DNA from: Acidobacteriota bacterium
GTDB taxonomy: Bacteria > Acidobacteriota > Terriglobia > Terriglobales > Acidobacteriaceae
Reading direction: 5' to 3'
NCBI GenBank assembly: GCA_021780315.1
Contig: JAJXYY010000025.1
Span: 244,920 to 308,919 of the forward strand
Length of the DNA stretch: 64,000 bases
This document shows, piece by piece, positions 36,893 through 45,098 of this stretch; position 1 is the first letter of the stretch, and the number at the start of each line of letters is the position of its first letter. Under the pieces are notes generated by a model. The model saw only the letters and a program-made list of their open reading frames with translations. It was not told the DNA's origin and ran no database searches. Position numbers and translations under genes: made by a program.

Positions 36893-37198
36893 GTCATTGG
36901 AGGCAGGGCCGAGGGTCGCTCCACTGGGCATAACGTATCGCAGATGGTTCCCACTGCAAGGAATTGCACTATTCGTGATGGAGTTCGTACGTCCGTCGGG
37001 CATGATAAGGCGATAGGGTTTCCGACACATGAGCAGCAGGTCACACCCGGATCGCGTAGTCCACTGGAGAAGTGGGCGGAACATTAATTTGCAATTCTGG
37101 ATGCCGATGCTACAGTTTGGTAACTATAGTTTTAGATATTAGTTACCTTGGTTGTATACGGATCGAGTGGATCTGTCGGTAAAAAAAGAGGAGTCCGA
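36893..37198 (+). other. Intergenic region before the GGDEF-EAL gene
   Basis: These 306 bases carry no convincing gene. The last 90 bases are AT-rich against a GC-rich background and contain the inverted repeat described separately, so promoter and operator functions for the downstream c-di-GMP gene are most likely here. Nothing else is recognised. Confidence 0.5.
37119..37147 (+). promoter_or_regulatory. Inverted repeat upstream of the GGDEF-EAL gene, candidate operator
   Basis: Perfect 8-base arms, GGTAACTA (37119-37126) and TAGTTACC (37140-37147), lie 13 bases apart in AT-rich sequence, 52 bases before the GTG start. The left arm overlaps a second perfect palindrome, AACTATAGTT (37122-37131). 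The arrangement looks like a transcription-factor site rather than a terminator, as no T-run follows. The binding protein is unknown. Confidence 0.45.
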
Positions 37199-39538
37199 GT
37201 GAAGGCTTCGGTGATTGTTCCTCAGCGGCTCGATGTGTGGAAGGGCCTGACTGTATTGGTAGCGAGCGTAAGTGTGTGCAGCATCTGGTTTCACGGAGCT
37301 GGGATGCAGGCAGCAATCCTGGTATCGTTAGCGGTTGCAGGCGTGCTGGTGGCGCTGGGGACGGTATGGCGCGAGCATGATCGAAATGTGCGCCGTCAGG
37401 CAGCCAGCGTGGAACATGCACGTTTTCTGGCTGCGGCAGAGTCGAGCTTGAGTGCCTTTGCGATTCTGGAGAGCGTGCGGGATGAAGCGGGCACGATCCG
37501 GGACTTTCGGTTTGTCTATGCGAACCAGAATGCGGAGCGGCTGGTGGGGATTTCCCGGCGGCAGTTGCTGGGCCAGTGCATGTCTACGGCGGTGTCCGGG
37601 GATACGAACCGTCGCTTGTTTGAGCGTTGCTGCCGGGTGGTGGAGACGGGCATGCCGTTCCACGAAGAGCTGCCGGTGCACGACATCCTGGAATCGGCTC
37701 AGTGGATGCGGTACCAGAGCGTGAAGCTGGGTGATGGGATTGCAGTGACGTGCACGGACATCAGCGAGGCGAAGGCCAACGAGGCTGCGTATGAACAACT
37801 GGCAGAGTTTACGGATTCGATCTTTCAGAACGCTCCTTTCAGCATGATTGCGACCGACCGGGACGGCGTGATTACGGCGATGAATCTGGCTGCGGAGAAG
37901 CTCTCGGGCTACCGTCGCGAAGATCTGGTGGGCAAGGCTTCGCTGACGGTATTGCATGACGATAAGGAGCTGGAGGCGCGGGCGGAAGATGTGTTGCCGG
38001 GCACCACGGAGCGTGCTGCCTGCGATGGCTTCGATGTGTTGACGGCCAAGGCTGCGCAGGGCGAGATGGAGGAGTTGGAGTGGACCTACATACAGAAGGA
38101 TGGGACGCGGATTCCGATCCATCTGGCGGTACGGGCCGTGACGTCGGACTCGGGAGAGATCAGCGGATTTGTCGGGATTGCATTCGACATTACGGAGCGC
38201 AAGCAGATGCTGGACCATGTGACGTACATGGCGACGCACGATCAACTGACCGGGCTGGTAGGGCGTGCGCTGATGCAGGACATGGCGGTGCAGGCGGTGG
38301 AACGGGCGCGACGCTATGGCACGAAGGTGGCGGTATTTCTGGTCGATCTGGACAACTTCAAGCGGATCAACGATTCGCTGGGACATGTTGCGGGCGACAG
38401 GATTCTGTTTGAGATTGCAACGCGGCTGAAGCGGGCGGTACGCAGCTCGGATACGGTGGCGCGCGTGGGCGGCGATGAGTTTGTGGTGGTGATGCCGGAC
38501 ATTACATCGATTGAGGATGCCGAGTTGTGCGCGGCCAATCTGGTGGCACGAATCTCGCCGGAGATATTTCTGGAAGAGCATGAGGTCCATGTGACCTCCA
38601 GCGTAGGGGTTTGCCTTTACCCGGACTTCGCCGTGGATGCCAAGCATCTGCTGAAGCGTGCCGATGCCGCCATGTATGCGGCAAAAGAGAACGGACGGAA
38701 CCAGTTCCAGATCTTCAGCGAGGACATGCTGAAGGAGACGGTGGACCGGTTGTCGATGGAACATGCACTGCGGCATGCCCTGACGAATGGCGAGTTGAGC
38801 CTGAACTACCAGCCACAGATCTCGCTGGTGAGTGGCGCGGTGATCGGGATGGAGGCACTGCTGCGCTGGAACAACCCCAAGCTGGGACAGGTCTCTCCGG
38901 CGCAGTTCATTCCTCTGGCAGAGGAGACTGGACTGATTGTGCCGATTGGAGAGTGGGCGTTCCAGCAGGCATGTTGCGAAGGCGTGGTGATGCGGAAGGC
39001 TGTGGGCAGCGAGTTGACAGTCTCGGTCAATCTGTCCCCGCGGCAGTTCCAGCAGAAGAATTTGGTGGAGGTGATTGAGAAGGCGCTGGCAAGCAGCGGG
39101 CTGCCGGCACGCTGTCTCGAGATCGAGATCACGGAGAATATGTTGATGGTGAACTCGGCTGCGAATCTGGAGAAGCTGCAGAAGATTCGCGACCTGGGGG
39201 CACGGATCGCGATCGACGACTTTGGAACTGGATTCTGCAGCTTCTCTTACCTGCTGCAGTACCGGGTGGACCGGCTGAAGATTGATCAGAGTTTTGTGAA
39301 GCAGGCGGAGACGGACGCGAATGCAGCAGCCGTGGTGCGGACGATTATTGCGATGTCGCACGGCCTGAACATCAAGGTGATCGCGGAGGGCGTGGAGACG
39401 GACGAGCAACTGCGCTTCCTGATGCGGCGCAAGTGCGACGAGGCGCAGGGACGCTACTTTGCGGCACCGATGCCGGCAGAGCGTTTCAGTGCAGCGGTGC
39501 TGCTGCTGAGCGAGAGCAGACTGGTTCAATCGGCCTAG
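37199..39538 (+). CDS. Membrane-anchored PAS-GGDEF-EAL protein (c-di-GMP synthesis/degradation)
   Basis: About 779 residues from GTG 37199, which has GAGGAG six bases upstream. Order: two transmembrane helices (residues 12-55), a PAS-like domain, a second PAS domain ending in FVGIAFDITERKQ, GGDEF and EAL. GGDEF is intact (VGGDEF), with the inhibitory I-site RSSD five residues ahead. EAL is intact (EALLRW, NLSPRQF, EITEN, DDFGTG, KIDQSFV, AEGVET). Either activity is possible. PAS domains suggest control by redox state or a small ligand. It is transcribed alone. The longer frame from 37148 (TTG) is less likely. Confidence 0.93.
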   Translation: MKASVIVPQRLDVWKGLTVLVASVSVCSIWFHGAGMQAAILVSLAVAGVLVALGTVWREHDRNVRRQAASVEHARFLAAAESSLSAFAILESVRDEAGTIRDFRFVYANQNAERLVGISRRQLLGQCMSTAVSGDTNRRLFERCCRVVETGMPFHEELPVHDILESAQWMRYQSVKLGDGIAVTCTDISEAKANEAAYEQLAEFTDSIFQNAPFSMIATDRDGVITAMNLAAEKLSGYRREDLVGKASLTVLHDDKELEARAEDVLPGTTERAACDGFDVLTAKAAQGEMEELEWTYIQKDGTRIPIHLAVRAVTSDSGEISGFVGIAFDITERKQMLDHVTYMATHDQLTGLVGRALMQDMAVQAVERARRYGTKVAVFLVDLDNFKRINDSLGHVAGDRILFEIATRLKRAVRSSDTVARVGGDEFVVVMPDITSIEDAELCAANLVARISPEIFLEEHEVHVTSSVGVCLYPDFAVDAKHLLKRADAAMYAAKENGRNQFQIFSEDMLKETVDRLSMEHALRHALTNGELSLNYQPQISLVSGAVIGMEALLRWNNPKLGQVSPAQFIPLAEETGLIVPIGEWAFQQACCEGVVMRKAVGSELTVSVNLSPRQFQQKNLVEVIEKALASSGLPARCLEIEITENMLMVNSAANLEKLQKIRDLGARIAIDDFGTGFCSFSYLLQYRVDRLKIDQSFVKQAETDANAAAVVRTIIAMSHGLNIKVIAEGVETDEQLRFLMRRKCDEAQGRYFAAPMPAERFSAAVLLLSESRLVQSA

Positions 39539-39566
39539 CCACACCGGCGCCGCGGCGTGGCTAGGC
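39533..39566. terminator. Bidirectional terminator spanning two converging stop codons
   Basis: Ten-base arms, GCCTAGCCAC (39533-39542) and GTGGCTAGGC (39557-39566), enclose a GC-rich loop. The stop codon of the GGDEF-EAL gene (39536-39538) and that of the GlsB-like gene (39561-39563) lie inside the two arms, so one hairpin serves both ends. T-runs are lacking, so termination strength is uncertain. Confidence 0.55.
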
Positions 39567-39818
39567 GGTCTGCGAGCGGCGGACCAGATGGTAGAGGCCG
39601 AGCAGGATCATTGCGCCAACCAGCGACATGATGAAGCCGGCGGACTGGCCTGGCTGGTAGTGACCGACTATGCGCCCCAGAAACGTGCCGAGGAAGGATC
39701 CGGCAAGGCCAATCAACATGGTAACGAAGATGCCGCCGGGGTCTTTTCCGGGCATGATGAGCTTGGCCAGCGCACCGACGAGCAGACCGATAATGGCAGT
39801 CCAGATGAGATGGAACAT
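39561..39818 (-). CDS. GlsB/YeaQ/YmgE family stress-response membrane protein
   Basis: An 85-residue, very hydrophobic protein with three predicted membrane segments. It carries the family's Gly-rich pattern: IIGLLVGALAKLIMPGKDPGG, then TMLIGLAGSFLGTFLG, then GFIMSLVGAMILLGLY. Members are small transglycosylase-associated membrane proteins induced by stress in several bacteria, with unclear mechanism. I start at ATG 39818, which has GGAGAA seven bases ahead; the frame extends further upstream but not in the family's style. Confidence 0.88.
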   Translation of the reverse strand: MFHLIWTAIIGLLVGALAKLIMPGKDPGGIFVTMLIGLAGSFLGTFLGRIVGHYQPGQSAGFIMSLVGAMILLGLYHLVRRSQTA

Positions 39819-40041
39819 GGAGAGTTCTCCGTGATGGATTTGGCCCGATTGCGCAGCAGTGGATGGTACTTGGGCGCAATCGTACCATCCGTATCGGCGG
39901 CTGGCGAGGCTATTATGTTTTGCCGATGCAGCGACGGTGTCGCTGGCGGTGTGTGGCTCGGCAAAGATTTCCGACAAACAATCCTTCTGTGGACGGTCGT
40001 GAATCGTCTAACCAGAGCAGGCATCCAAAAGAAGGACCTCT

Positions 40042-40569
40042 ATGAGTTACGCAGACAACATGCTGGACGATTCCACCAACCGTAGCGATCAGAACAGCAA
40101 TGCGGCGATTGATGCCGGCGTTCGGATCGGACACATCCATCTGAAGGTCGCAGATCTGGAGCGGGCACTGCGCTTCTACCAGGGAGTACTGGGGTTCGAG
40201 TTAATCCAGCGCTTCGGCAGCAGTGCCGCGTTTCTCTCGGCAGGCGGCTACCACCATCACATCGGGCTGAACACCTGGGAGAGTGCGGGTGGACGTCCGC
40301 CTGCACCGGGGACGACGGGGCTGTACCATGTGGCGATTCTGTATCCGACACGGGCTGCGCTGGGCGATGCACTGCGCCGGTTGGAGGACGCCGGCATTGC
40401 ACTGGACGGCGCGGCGGACCATGGAGTAAGCGAAGCGTTGTACCTGCACGACCCCGATGGAAATGGTGTGGAGCTCTACTGGGACCGCCCGCAGCAGCAG
40501 TGGCCACGCGATGCCCAGGGAGAGCTTGCGATGTATACGCGCCCGTTGAACCTGAGCAGTCTGGTGTGA
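40042..40569 (+). CDS. VOC family protein (glyoxalase/extradiol-dioxygenase fold)
   Basis: A 175-residue protein. The core starts RIGHIHLKVADLERALRFYQGVLGFEL, a typical vicinal-oxygen-chelate half-domain with His as a possible metal ligand. The second half has YHVAIL and the Glu ligand region DPDGNGVELYWDRP. The pattern is close to CatE/catechol-2,3-dioxygenase-like proteins of Firmicutes and Acidobacteriota, but only one module is present, so a dimer would form the site. The N-terminal 25 residues are polar and probably flexible. Its stop is three bases from the stop of the converging kinase gene. Confidence 0.82.
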   Translation: MSYADNMLDDSTNRSDQNSNAAIDAGVRIGHIHLKVADLERALRFYQGVLGFELIQRFGSSAAFLSAGGYHHHIGLNTWESAGGRPPAPGTTGLYHVAILYPTRAALGDALRRLEDAGIALDGAADHGVSEALYLHDPDGNGVELYWDRPQQQWPRDAQGELAMYTRPLNLSSLV

Positions 40570-40572
40570 TGG

Positions 40573-41295
40573 CTAGGGTTTAGCGCGGCGTGTGCGCGGT
40601 CTGCGTGAGGAGGCTGGTGGAGTGGCCGGTGGCACGGATGAGACGGTCTCCTGCCACATACGGATGCCACCTTCGATGGCGTTGGTATTGGCGCCGAGCA
40701 GTACGCCGTCGGGCAGCAGATTCATCAGCTTGGCATTGCCGCCGCCGAGCAACACGAAGTCGCATAACAAGGCAGACCGCAGCAGCGAGATAACGTCGAG
40801 GACGGATTTTCGCCAGCGACGTTTCCCGCGTCGTTCCAGACCAGCAAGACCGATGTACTCCTCGTAGGTGCGCCCTTTTTTGTAGGGGAGATGCGCGAGT
40901 TCGAGCGCCAGGACTCTGCCCTCGACCACCATGGCCGACCCGAGACCGGTACCGATACCGAGGAACAACATGCGTCCAGAGACGTAGCCGCCGAGCGCCT
41001 GCATGGCGGCGTCGTTGAGGAAGCGCAGCGGCTTCTTGAAGCTAAGCTGGTAGGGAAAATCGACCCAGCCGGGCGCGAGGTTGTGCGGCTCCAACAAGGG
41101 TCCGGTGGGAGAGACGGGGCCGGGATAACCGATGGAGATACAGTCATACTTCCAGCCTCTGGTCGCCTCCAGGACGCGCGTGACCATCTCCTGAGCCGTC
41201 ATCTCGGGACCGGAAGGAATCTTGATGGGAACGCGCCGGTCAGAGGACGCTACCTTTACATTCGTGCCGCCAATATCGATTACCAGTACATTCAT
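40573..41295 (-). CDS. ROK-family sugar kinase, polyphosphate-glucokinase-like
   Basis: A 240-residue actin-fold kinase. The phosphate-1 motif MNVLVIDIGGTNVK opens the protein, GYPGPV and NLAPGW follow, and the phosphate-2 motif GIGTGLGSAMVVEG lies in the middle. Length and motifs fit polyphosphate/ATP glucokinases (PPGK), which phosphorylate glucose. A basic tail ends the chain (RRPRTRRAKP). I start at ATG 41295; the frame remains open for another 960 bases upstream, but that part is antisense to the AsmA gene. The phosphate donor cannot be decided from sequence. Confidence 0.85.
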   Translation of the reverse strand: MNVLVIDIGGTNVKVASSDRRVPIKIPSGPEMTAQEMVTRVLEATRGWKYDCISIGYPGPVSPTGPLLEPHNLAPGWVDFPYQLSFKKPLRFLNDAAMQALGGYVSGRMLFLGIGTGLGSAMVVEGRVLALELAHLPYKKGRTYEEYIGLAGLERRGKRRWRKSVLDVISLLRSALLCDFVLLGGGNAKLMNLLPDGVLLGANTNAIEGGIRMWQETVSSVPPATPPASSRRPRTRRAKP

Positions 41296-41416
41296 GCAGC
41301 GTAGGATACAGTGCATGAGCGAGAGTTGGCACGAGTGCTGTTTGATCGGTGCCGAGATCGTGGCGGGTTGACGCAGGCTGTAGCGCGCGCTAACCTCGGC
41401 TGCACGAGGCGACAGT

Positions 41417-43069
41417 ATGCGACGCTGGATGAAGTTGGCCCTGGGTTTCATCGTGGTGGTGCTGGTGGGGATGCTGGCTCTGCCGTTGTTGATCAATGCC
41501 AACACCTTTCGTCCTTTGCTGGAGACGCAGTTGACCACAGCACTTGGTCGACAGGTACATCTTGGCAACCTGAGTCTGTCGCTGCTGACGGGCAGCCTGG
41601 TGGCCAACGACCTGAGCATTGCGGACGATCCGGCCTTCGGACAGGCGCCGTTCCTGATCGCCAAGAAGTTGAAGATTGGGGTGCAGATGAAGCCGCTGAT
41701 CATTGCACGCCAGTTGCATGTGCGCAGCTTTGCGGTGGACTCGCCGGAGATTCGGCTGACTCGTTCTGCCGATGGCACGTGGAACTTTTCCAGCATGGGC
41801 CACGCGGCCAGCCAGCGTAACCCGCAGCAGCAGACCGCATTTCCGGATCTGACGGTGGGGCTGGTGACCATACAGGATGGCCGCGCCATTGTGGAGAGCC
41901 TGCCAGCACAGGGGCAGCCGCATGTGTACCAGCATCTGGGGCTGACCGTTACGAACTTTGCCTTCGCCAAGTCGTTCCCGTTCGCACTGACGGCCAGTGT
42001 GCCCGGCGACGGCACCATCGCGCTGGCCGGGGAAGCAGGCCCCATCAACCAGCAGGATGCTGCAACCACGGCGCTACAGGCACAGCTTACGGTCAAGCAT
42101 CTGGACCCTGTTGCGGCAGGATTCCTTGAGCCGAGCACTGGCCTTTCCATGCTGGCTGACATTGATGCGCACGCATCCTCGGATGGAGCGACGCTGACCT
42201 CTGCCGGCAGCATCCACGCCCAGCGCCTGGTGCTGATGCCGGGTGGCGCGCCCACACCGCAGCCAGTGGAGCTGACCTATGCCGTCACGCATACGCTGAA
42301 GAGCAATAGCGGCCAGGTGCAGGACCTCGCCATCAAGACAGGGGACGTCGCCGCGCACCTGAGCGGCAGCTATCAGCTACCGGCAGACGCACCGCGTGTG
42401 AACCTGACGTTGAGCGGACAGAGTCTGCCGATCGATCAACTGCAGGCGCTGTTGCCGGCGGTGGGGGTAAAGCTTCCACACGGCTCGGTGTTGCAGGGCG
42501 GTACACTGACGACGACGCTGGCCATCACCGGGTCGTTGAAGGACCTGACGATCGCCGGGCCGGTGGAGATGGATAATACGCGGCTGGCAGGCTTCAACCT
42601 CGGCAGCAAGCTGCAGGGGATGGCCGCGCTGGGCGGGGTGCAGTCAGGCGACGCCACCAGCATCCAGACCATGCGCACCACCATGCAGGTGACCAACGCC
42701 GGAGTACAGACCGACAACCTCTACGTGCTGCTGCCCGCGCTGGGTGAGGCCACCGGCAGTGGCAGCATTGCTCCCGGCGGTGCGCTGAACTATCGCCTGA
42801 CCGTAAAGCTGCAAACCACCAAAGGGATTGGGCAGGCAGGCGTCGGGCTGCTCTCGGCGATCAGCGGAGTGGCCGGCGATGCGGCCTCCGTGCTGGCCGC
42901 GAAGGGTGTGCCGATGACCATCACGGGGACGACCAGCGACCCAACCATCTCCATCGACCTGAAAAGCGTGTTGCAGAAAGGTCTGGGCCAGAGCCTGTTC
43001 GGCAGCAAAGGCCAGCAGCAGAATCCGCTGGGCGCGCTGGGCGGCCTCTTCGGCAAACAGAAGCCGTAA
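41417..43069 (+). CDS. AsmA family membrane-anchored protein
   Basis: A 550-residue protein with one N-terminal membrane helix (residues 6-26). The AsmA N-terminal pattern follows (NANTFRPLLETQLTTALGRQVHLGNLSLSLL), then a long beta-rich periplasmic region and the AsmA C-terminal pattern. It ends in a Gln/Gly/Leu-rich tail. AsmA-like proteins are thought to bridge the periplasm in lipid transport or to affect outer-membrane assembly. GAGGCGACAGT precedes the ATG. It is divergent from the ROK kinase, with 121 bases between them. Confidence 0.85.
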   Translation: MRRWMKLALGFIVVVLVGMLALPLLINANTFRPLLETQLTTALGRQVHLGNLSLSLLTGSLVANDLSIADDPAFGQAPFLIAKKLKIGVQMKPLIIARQLHVRSFAVDSPEIRLTRSADGTWNFSSMGHAASQRNPQQQTAFPDLTVGLVTIQDGRAIVESLPAQGQPHVYQHLGLTVTNFAFAKSFPFALTASVPGDGTIALAGEAGPINQQDAATTALQAQLTVKHLDPVAAGFLEPSTGLSMLADIDAHASSDGATLTSAGSIHAQRLVLMPGGAPTPQPVELTYAVTHTLKSNSGQVQDLAIKTGDVAAHLSGSYQLPADAPRVNLTLSGQSLPIDQLQALLPAVGVKLPHGSVLQGGTLTTTLAITGSLKDLTIAGPVEMDNTRLAGFNLGSKLQGMAALGGVQSGDATSIQTMRTTMQVTNAGVQTDNLYVLLPALGEATGSGSIAPGGALNYRLTVKLQTTKGIGQAGVGLLSAISGVAGDAASVLAAKGVPMTITGTTSDPTISIDLKSVLQKGLGQSLFGSKGQQQNPLGALGGLFGKQKP

Positions 43070-43098
43070 GCCGCGGGTCAACCACTCCGCCTGCCGTG

Positions 43099-43125
43099 TT
43101 GGGTTAGCTGCCTTGGGTTAGCTGC
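43099..43125 (+). repeat. Tandem 13-base duplication TTGGGTTAGCTGC
   Basis: Two exact copies, at 43099-43111 and 43113-43125, cover the 3' end of the DUF6979 gene so that its stop codon is duplicated. The first 11 bases recur at 44405-44415, in front of the Phd antitoxin gene. Confidence 0.8.
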
Positions 43126-43507
43126 GCCGGACGATCAGATCGTTCTTCCACAGGGCCAGCACCACGTCCATCTGGCTGCTGTGCGGCACGTCGTCGCCGT
43201 CAAGCACCTCCGCCCACAGCGCGCTGACCGTCTTGTGCGTGCCAGCCACCAGCAGCGACACCGCCCGCGACGCGTAGGGCTTGTTCTTGTTGGCGGCCGC
43301 ATACTGCCCGGCAGGAATCCCCTTCACCAGACCCGCCTCACAGAGCGTAAGAAAAGCGTTGCGCGGGCCACCCTTGCGCTGCGCGGAGGGGCTGGTGGGA
43401 TATAGCTGCTTGACCGCCTGATTCCAACGCTCCATGGGCGTAATTGCCTTGCCGTACGTCTCCATGCGGGCCGCAACCAGGGCTGCCTCACCGTATCGAT
43501 TTGCCAT
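43118..43507 (-). CDS. DUF6979 family protein
   Basis: A 129-residue soluble protein starting MANRYGEAALVAARM, the typical opening of the family now called DUF6979. The rest is mostly helical with a basic middle (SAQRKGGPRNAFLTLCEAGLVKGIP). Function unknown. I chose ATG 43507, with AAGGGA about eight bases ahead, over the longer frame. It is single and lies between asmA and the toxin-antitoxin pair. The 3' end carries the short tandem duplication. Confidence 0.72.
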   Translation of the reverse strand: MANRYGEAALVAARMETYGKAITPMERWNQAVKQLYPTSPSAQRKGGPRNAFLTLCEAGLVKGIPAGQYAAANKNKPYASRAVSLLVAGTHKTVSALWAEVLDGDDVPHSSQMDVVLALWKNDLIVRRS

Positions 43508-43701
43508 TCCAATCCCTTCTGTTCGTGCGTGGAACATAGTACTCGCTCAGCCGTGAACGACGCACGGCAACTTTGCGAATCCGTCTGTATCCCATAAATA
43601 CAACCACCCAGCCAGACCACATCCCCCATCCCGGCGGGACTGCGGCAAATCGTTATTCTACCGGAGAGAAGCCCGTTCCCGACCCTAACGCAGACCAGCC
43701 G

Positions 43702-44088
43702 CTACCAGATCACCTTGACGTCATACTGCTTGAACTTTTCGTCGGCGGTGAGGATGGGTAGGGATTCCGTGGCGGCCTGGGCTATGAGGAGGCGGTCGAA
43801 GGGGTCGTTGTGGTGGTGGGGTAGCGATTCCAGTTGGAGAATGTGTTCGTAGCGGATGGGGAGGAGTTCCATGCCGTAGGCCGCCATCTCGTCGCGGAGG
43901 TAAGCGACGGAGGAGCCGATGGTGTTGAGTTTGCCAGTCTTGATCTTGATGGCGATCTCCCAGAGGGAGACGAGCGAGAAGACGAGTTCGTTGGTGTCGG
44001 ACGAGAGTATCTGCTTCGCTTTCGCGGAGAGCCGGTGATCGTTTAGGAGAGCCCAGAGGAAGGTGTGGGTGTCGACCAGCACCCTCAT
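43702..44088 (-). CDS. PIN-domain toxin (VapC-like) of a type II toxin-antitoxin pair
   Basis: A 128-residue PIN-domain ribonuclease. The four acidic positions are visible: Asp in VDTHTFLW, Glu in LWEIAIK, Asp in NDPFDRLLIAQA and Asp in LTADEKF. VapC toxins cut tRNA or rRNA and block translation until bound by the antitoxin. The ATG overlaps the antitoxin stop (ATGA), ensuring antitoxin-first translation. This subgroup (VDTHTFLWA) typically pairs with Phd/YefM-type antitoxins, as here. Confidence 0.9.
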   Translation of the reverse strand: MRVLVDTHTFLWALLNDHRLSAKAKQILSSDTNELVFSLVSLWEIAIKIKTGKLNTIGSSVAYLRDEMAAYGMELLPIRYEHILQLESLPHHHNDPFDRLLIAQAATESLPILTADEKFKQYDVKVIW

Positions 44089-44387
44089 GCTGTTTTCTTT
44101 CTGCGGCGTGCGCTGCGGCCTGGCTGAATGTCGAGCAAGGCATCATCGGCTTCAAAGAGCTTCTGGACTTCGAGGTCGGTCTCGGGCGAGAAAGCGTCGT
44201 CGGCCATCCAGATTTTGCCGATGCCGGAGCCGAGCAGGTGCTTGCGGGACTTGCGGACGGGTGGGGTGACGACGACGAGTTTTACGGCGGGCTTGCCAGC
44301 GCGGGAGATGATGACCTCTTCCCCGCTCTCGACGGCGGCGATGAGCTTGGAGAGGTGGGTCTTGGCGTGATGGACGTTTACTTCCAT
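44085..44387 (-). CDS. Phd/YefM-type antitoxin
   Basis: A 100-residue protein. The N-terminal DNA-binding/dimerisation part has the Phd pattern VNVHHAKTHLSKLIAAVESGEEVIISRAGKPAVKLV, and the C-terminal part neutralises the toxin (SPETDLEVQKLFEAD). A basic tail ends it. Phd antitoxins repress their own operon by binding short palindromes, and a pair of TTAGCTAA palindromes lies 10-30 bases upstream of the start. No ribosome site is obvious. Confidence 0.88.
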   Translation of the reverse strand: MEVNVHHAKTHLSKLIAAVESGEEVIISRAGKPAVKLVVVTPPVRKSRKHLLGSGIGKIWMADDAFSPETDLEVQKLFEADDALLDIQPGRSARRRKKTA

Positions 44388-44396
44388 GTGGCGATG

Positions 44397-44417
44397 TTAG
44401 CTAATTGGGTTAGCTAA
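44397..44417 (-). promoter_or_regulatory. Paired TTAGCTAA palindromes, candidate Phd operator
   Basis: Two identical 8-base palindromes, TTAGCTAA at 44397-44404 and 44410-44417, are 13 bases apart centre to centre and lie directly upstream of the antitoxin gene. Each is preceded by G, giving a 9-base direct repeat. Position and symmetry suit an autoregulatory antitoxin/toxin operator. Confidence 0.5.
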
Positions 44418-44442
44418 GCGCAAGGATTGCTCGCGGATGGAG

Positions 44443-44859
44443 CTATTGGGCGGCGTGTTTGCGCGGACGTCCGCCAAGGGCTCCGTTGGCTCGCGCTGCG
44501 GAGGCTTTGGCGGTGGTGCGGGCTTTGCCGCCTTCGGCACCGAGGCGCGCGGCCATCCATTTGCGTGAGCCGAGGAAGCCTTCGAGAATTGCGGGGACGT
44601 AAAGATCGGCATCAAGCTTTGGGAAGTGGAGACCGAAGCCGGATGGCGAGATTTCAATGTCGCTTAGTTGAGCAGGTGTACCGTCTTCAAGACCTTGCGC
44701 ATCCTTCGGGGAGAAGAAGATGCCGACGCCGGAGGAGAGCGTGACGATGATGTTGCCGGATTTGCGATCGAATCGCGCGGAGGTCGCGGAGGGAGTGCTG
44801 GCCTTGAGCGCCTTGGCTCGGGCAGTCGCTTCTTTGAACTCCTGACTAGTGATGCTCAT
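44443..44859 (-). CDS. DUF2442 domain protein
   Basis: A 138-residue protein. The DUF2442 core (about residues 28-85) has ARFDRKSGNIIVTLSSGVGIFFSP and DIEISPSGFGLHFPKLDADLYVPAILEGFLG. A basic Ala/Arg tail ends in ARANGALGGRPRK, a tail common in small antitoxin-like proteins. DUF2442 proteins often pair with DUF4160 toxins; no such partner is adjacent, so this copy looks orphaned. I start at ATG 44859; the frame reaches 44946. Confidence 0.8.
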   Translation of the reverse strand: MSITSQEFKEATARAKALKASTPSATSARFDRKSGNIIVTLSSGVGIFFSPKDAQGLEDGTPAQLSDIEISPSGFGLHFPKLDADLYVPAILEGFLGSRKWMAARLGAEGGKARTTAKASAARANGALGGRPRKHAAQ

Positions 44860-45030
44860 TGAAGATTGCCAACTCTCTAGGCGCTCAGTCCCTGCATGAA
44901 TGAGGGCACCCTCATAAATCTCACCCCTATGTCCAGTGCCAGCCACTTCGACGAGGGGCTAAGCGTTGACTAGCGCATATTCGCTGAAATTCACATTTAG
45001 TCCCCCGACGCAGTCCCGTAGGCTACAAAG

Positions 45031-45060
45031 TTGAATTTGAACCCTAACCCGCAATGTTAT
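45031..45060 (+). promoter_or_regulatory. Candidate sigma-70-type promoter for the C-R operon
   Basis: TTGAAT (45031-45036) and TGTTAT (45055-45060) are separated by 18 bases. A start point about seven bases later would fall just before the palindromic operator at 45070. Prediction by eye only. Confidence 0.3.
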
Positions 45061-45069
45061 TCGGTGTTA

Positions 45070-45088
45070 CCCGTAATCATATTACGGG
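45070..45088 (+). promoter_or_regulatory. Palindromic operator in front of the controller gene
   Basis: A perfect inverted repeat, CCCGTAAT-CAT-ATTACGGG, ends 10 bases before the GTG start of the HTH gene and overlaps its ribosome site (GGGAG). A close copy with the same 17-base core spacing (CCGTA-N7-TACGG) lies in front of the methyltransferase gene at 46993-47009. Controller proteins of restriction-modification systems bind such sites to time expression. Confidence 0.65.
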
Positions 45089-45098
45089 AGTATTGGTT

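Noticed and set aside
37328..39544. 738-codon minus-strand frame opposite the GGDEF-EAL gene
   Set aside because: His/Gln/Arg/Leu-rich shadow of a well-defined PAS-GGDEF-EAL gene, with no features of its own.
41295..42255. Upstream extension of the ROK kinase frame
   Set aside because: This part is antisense to the AsmA gene, while the kinase family clearly starts at MNVLVIDIGG.
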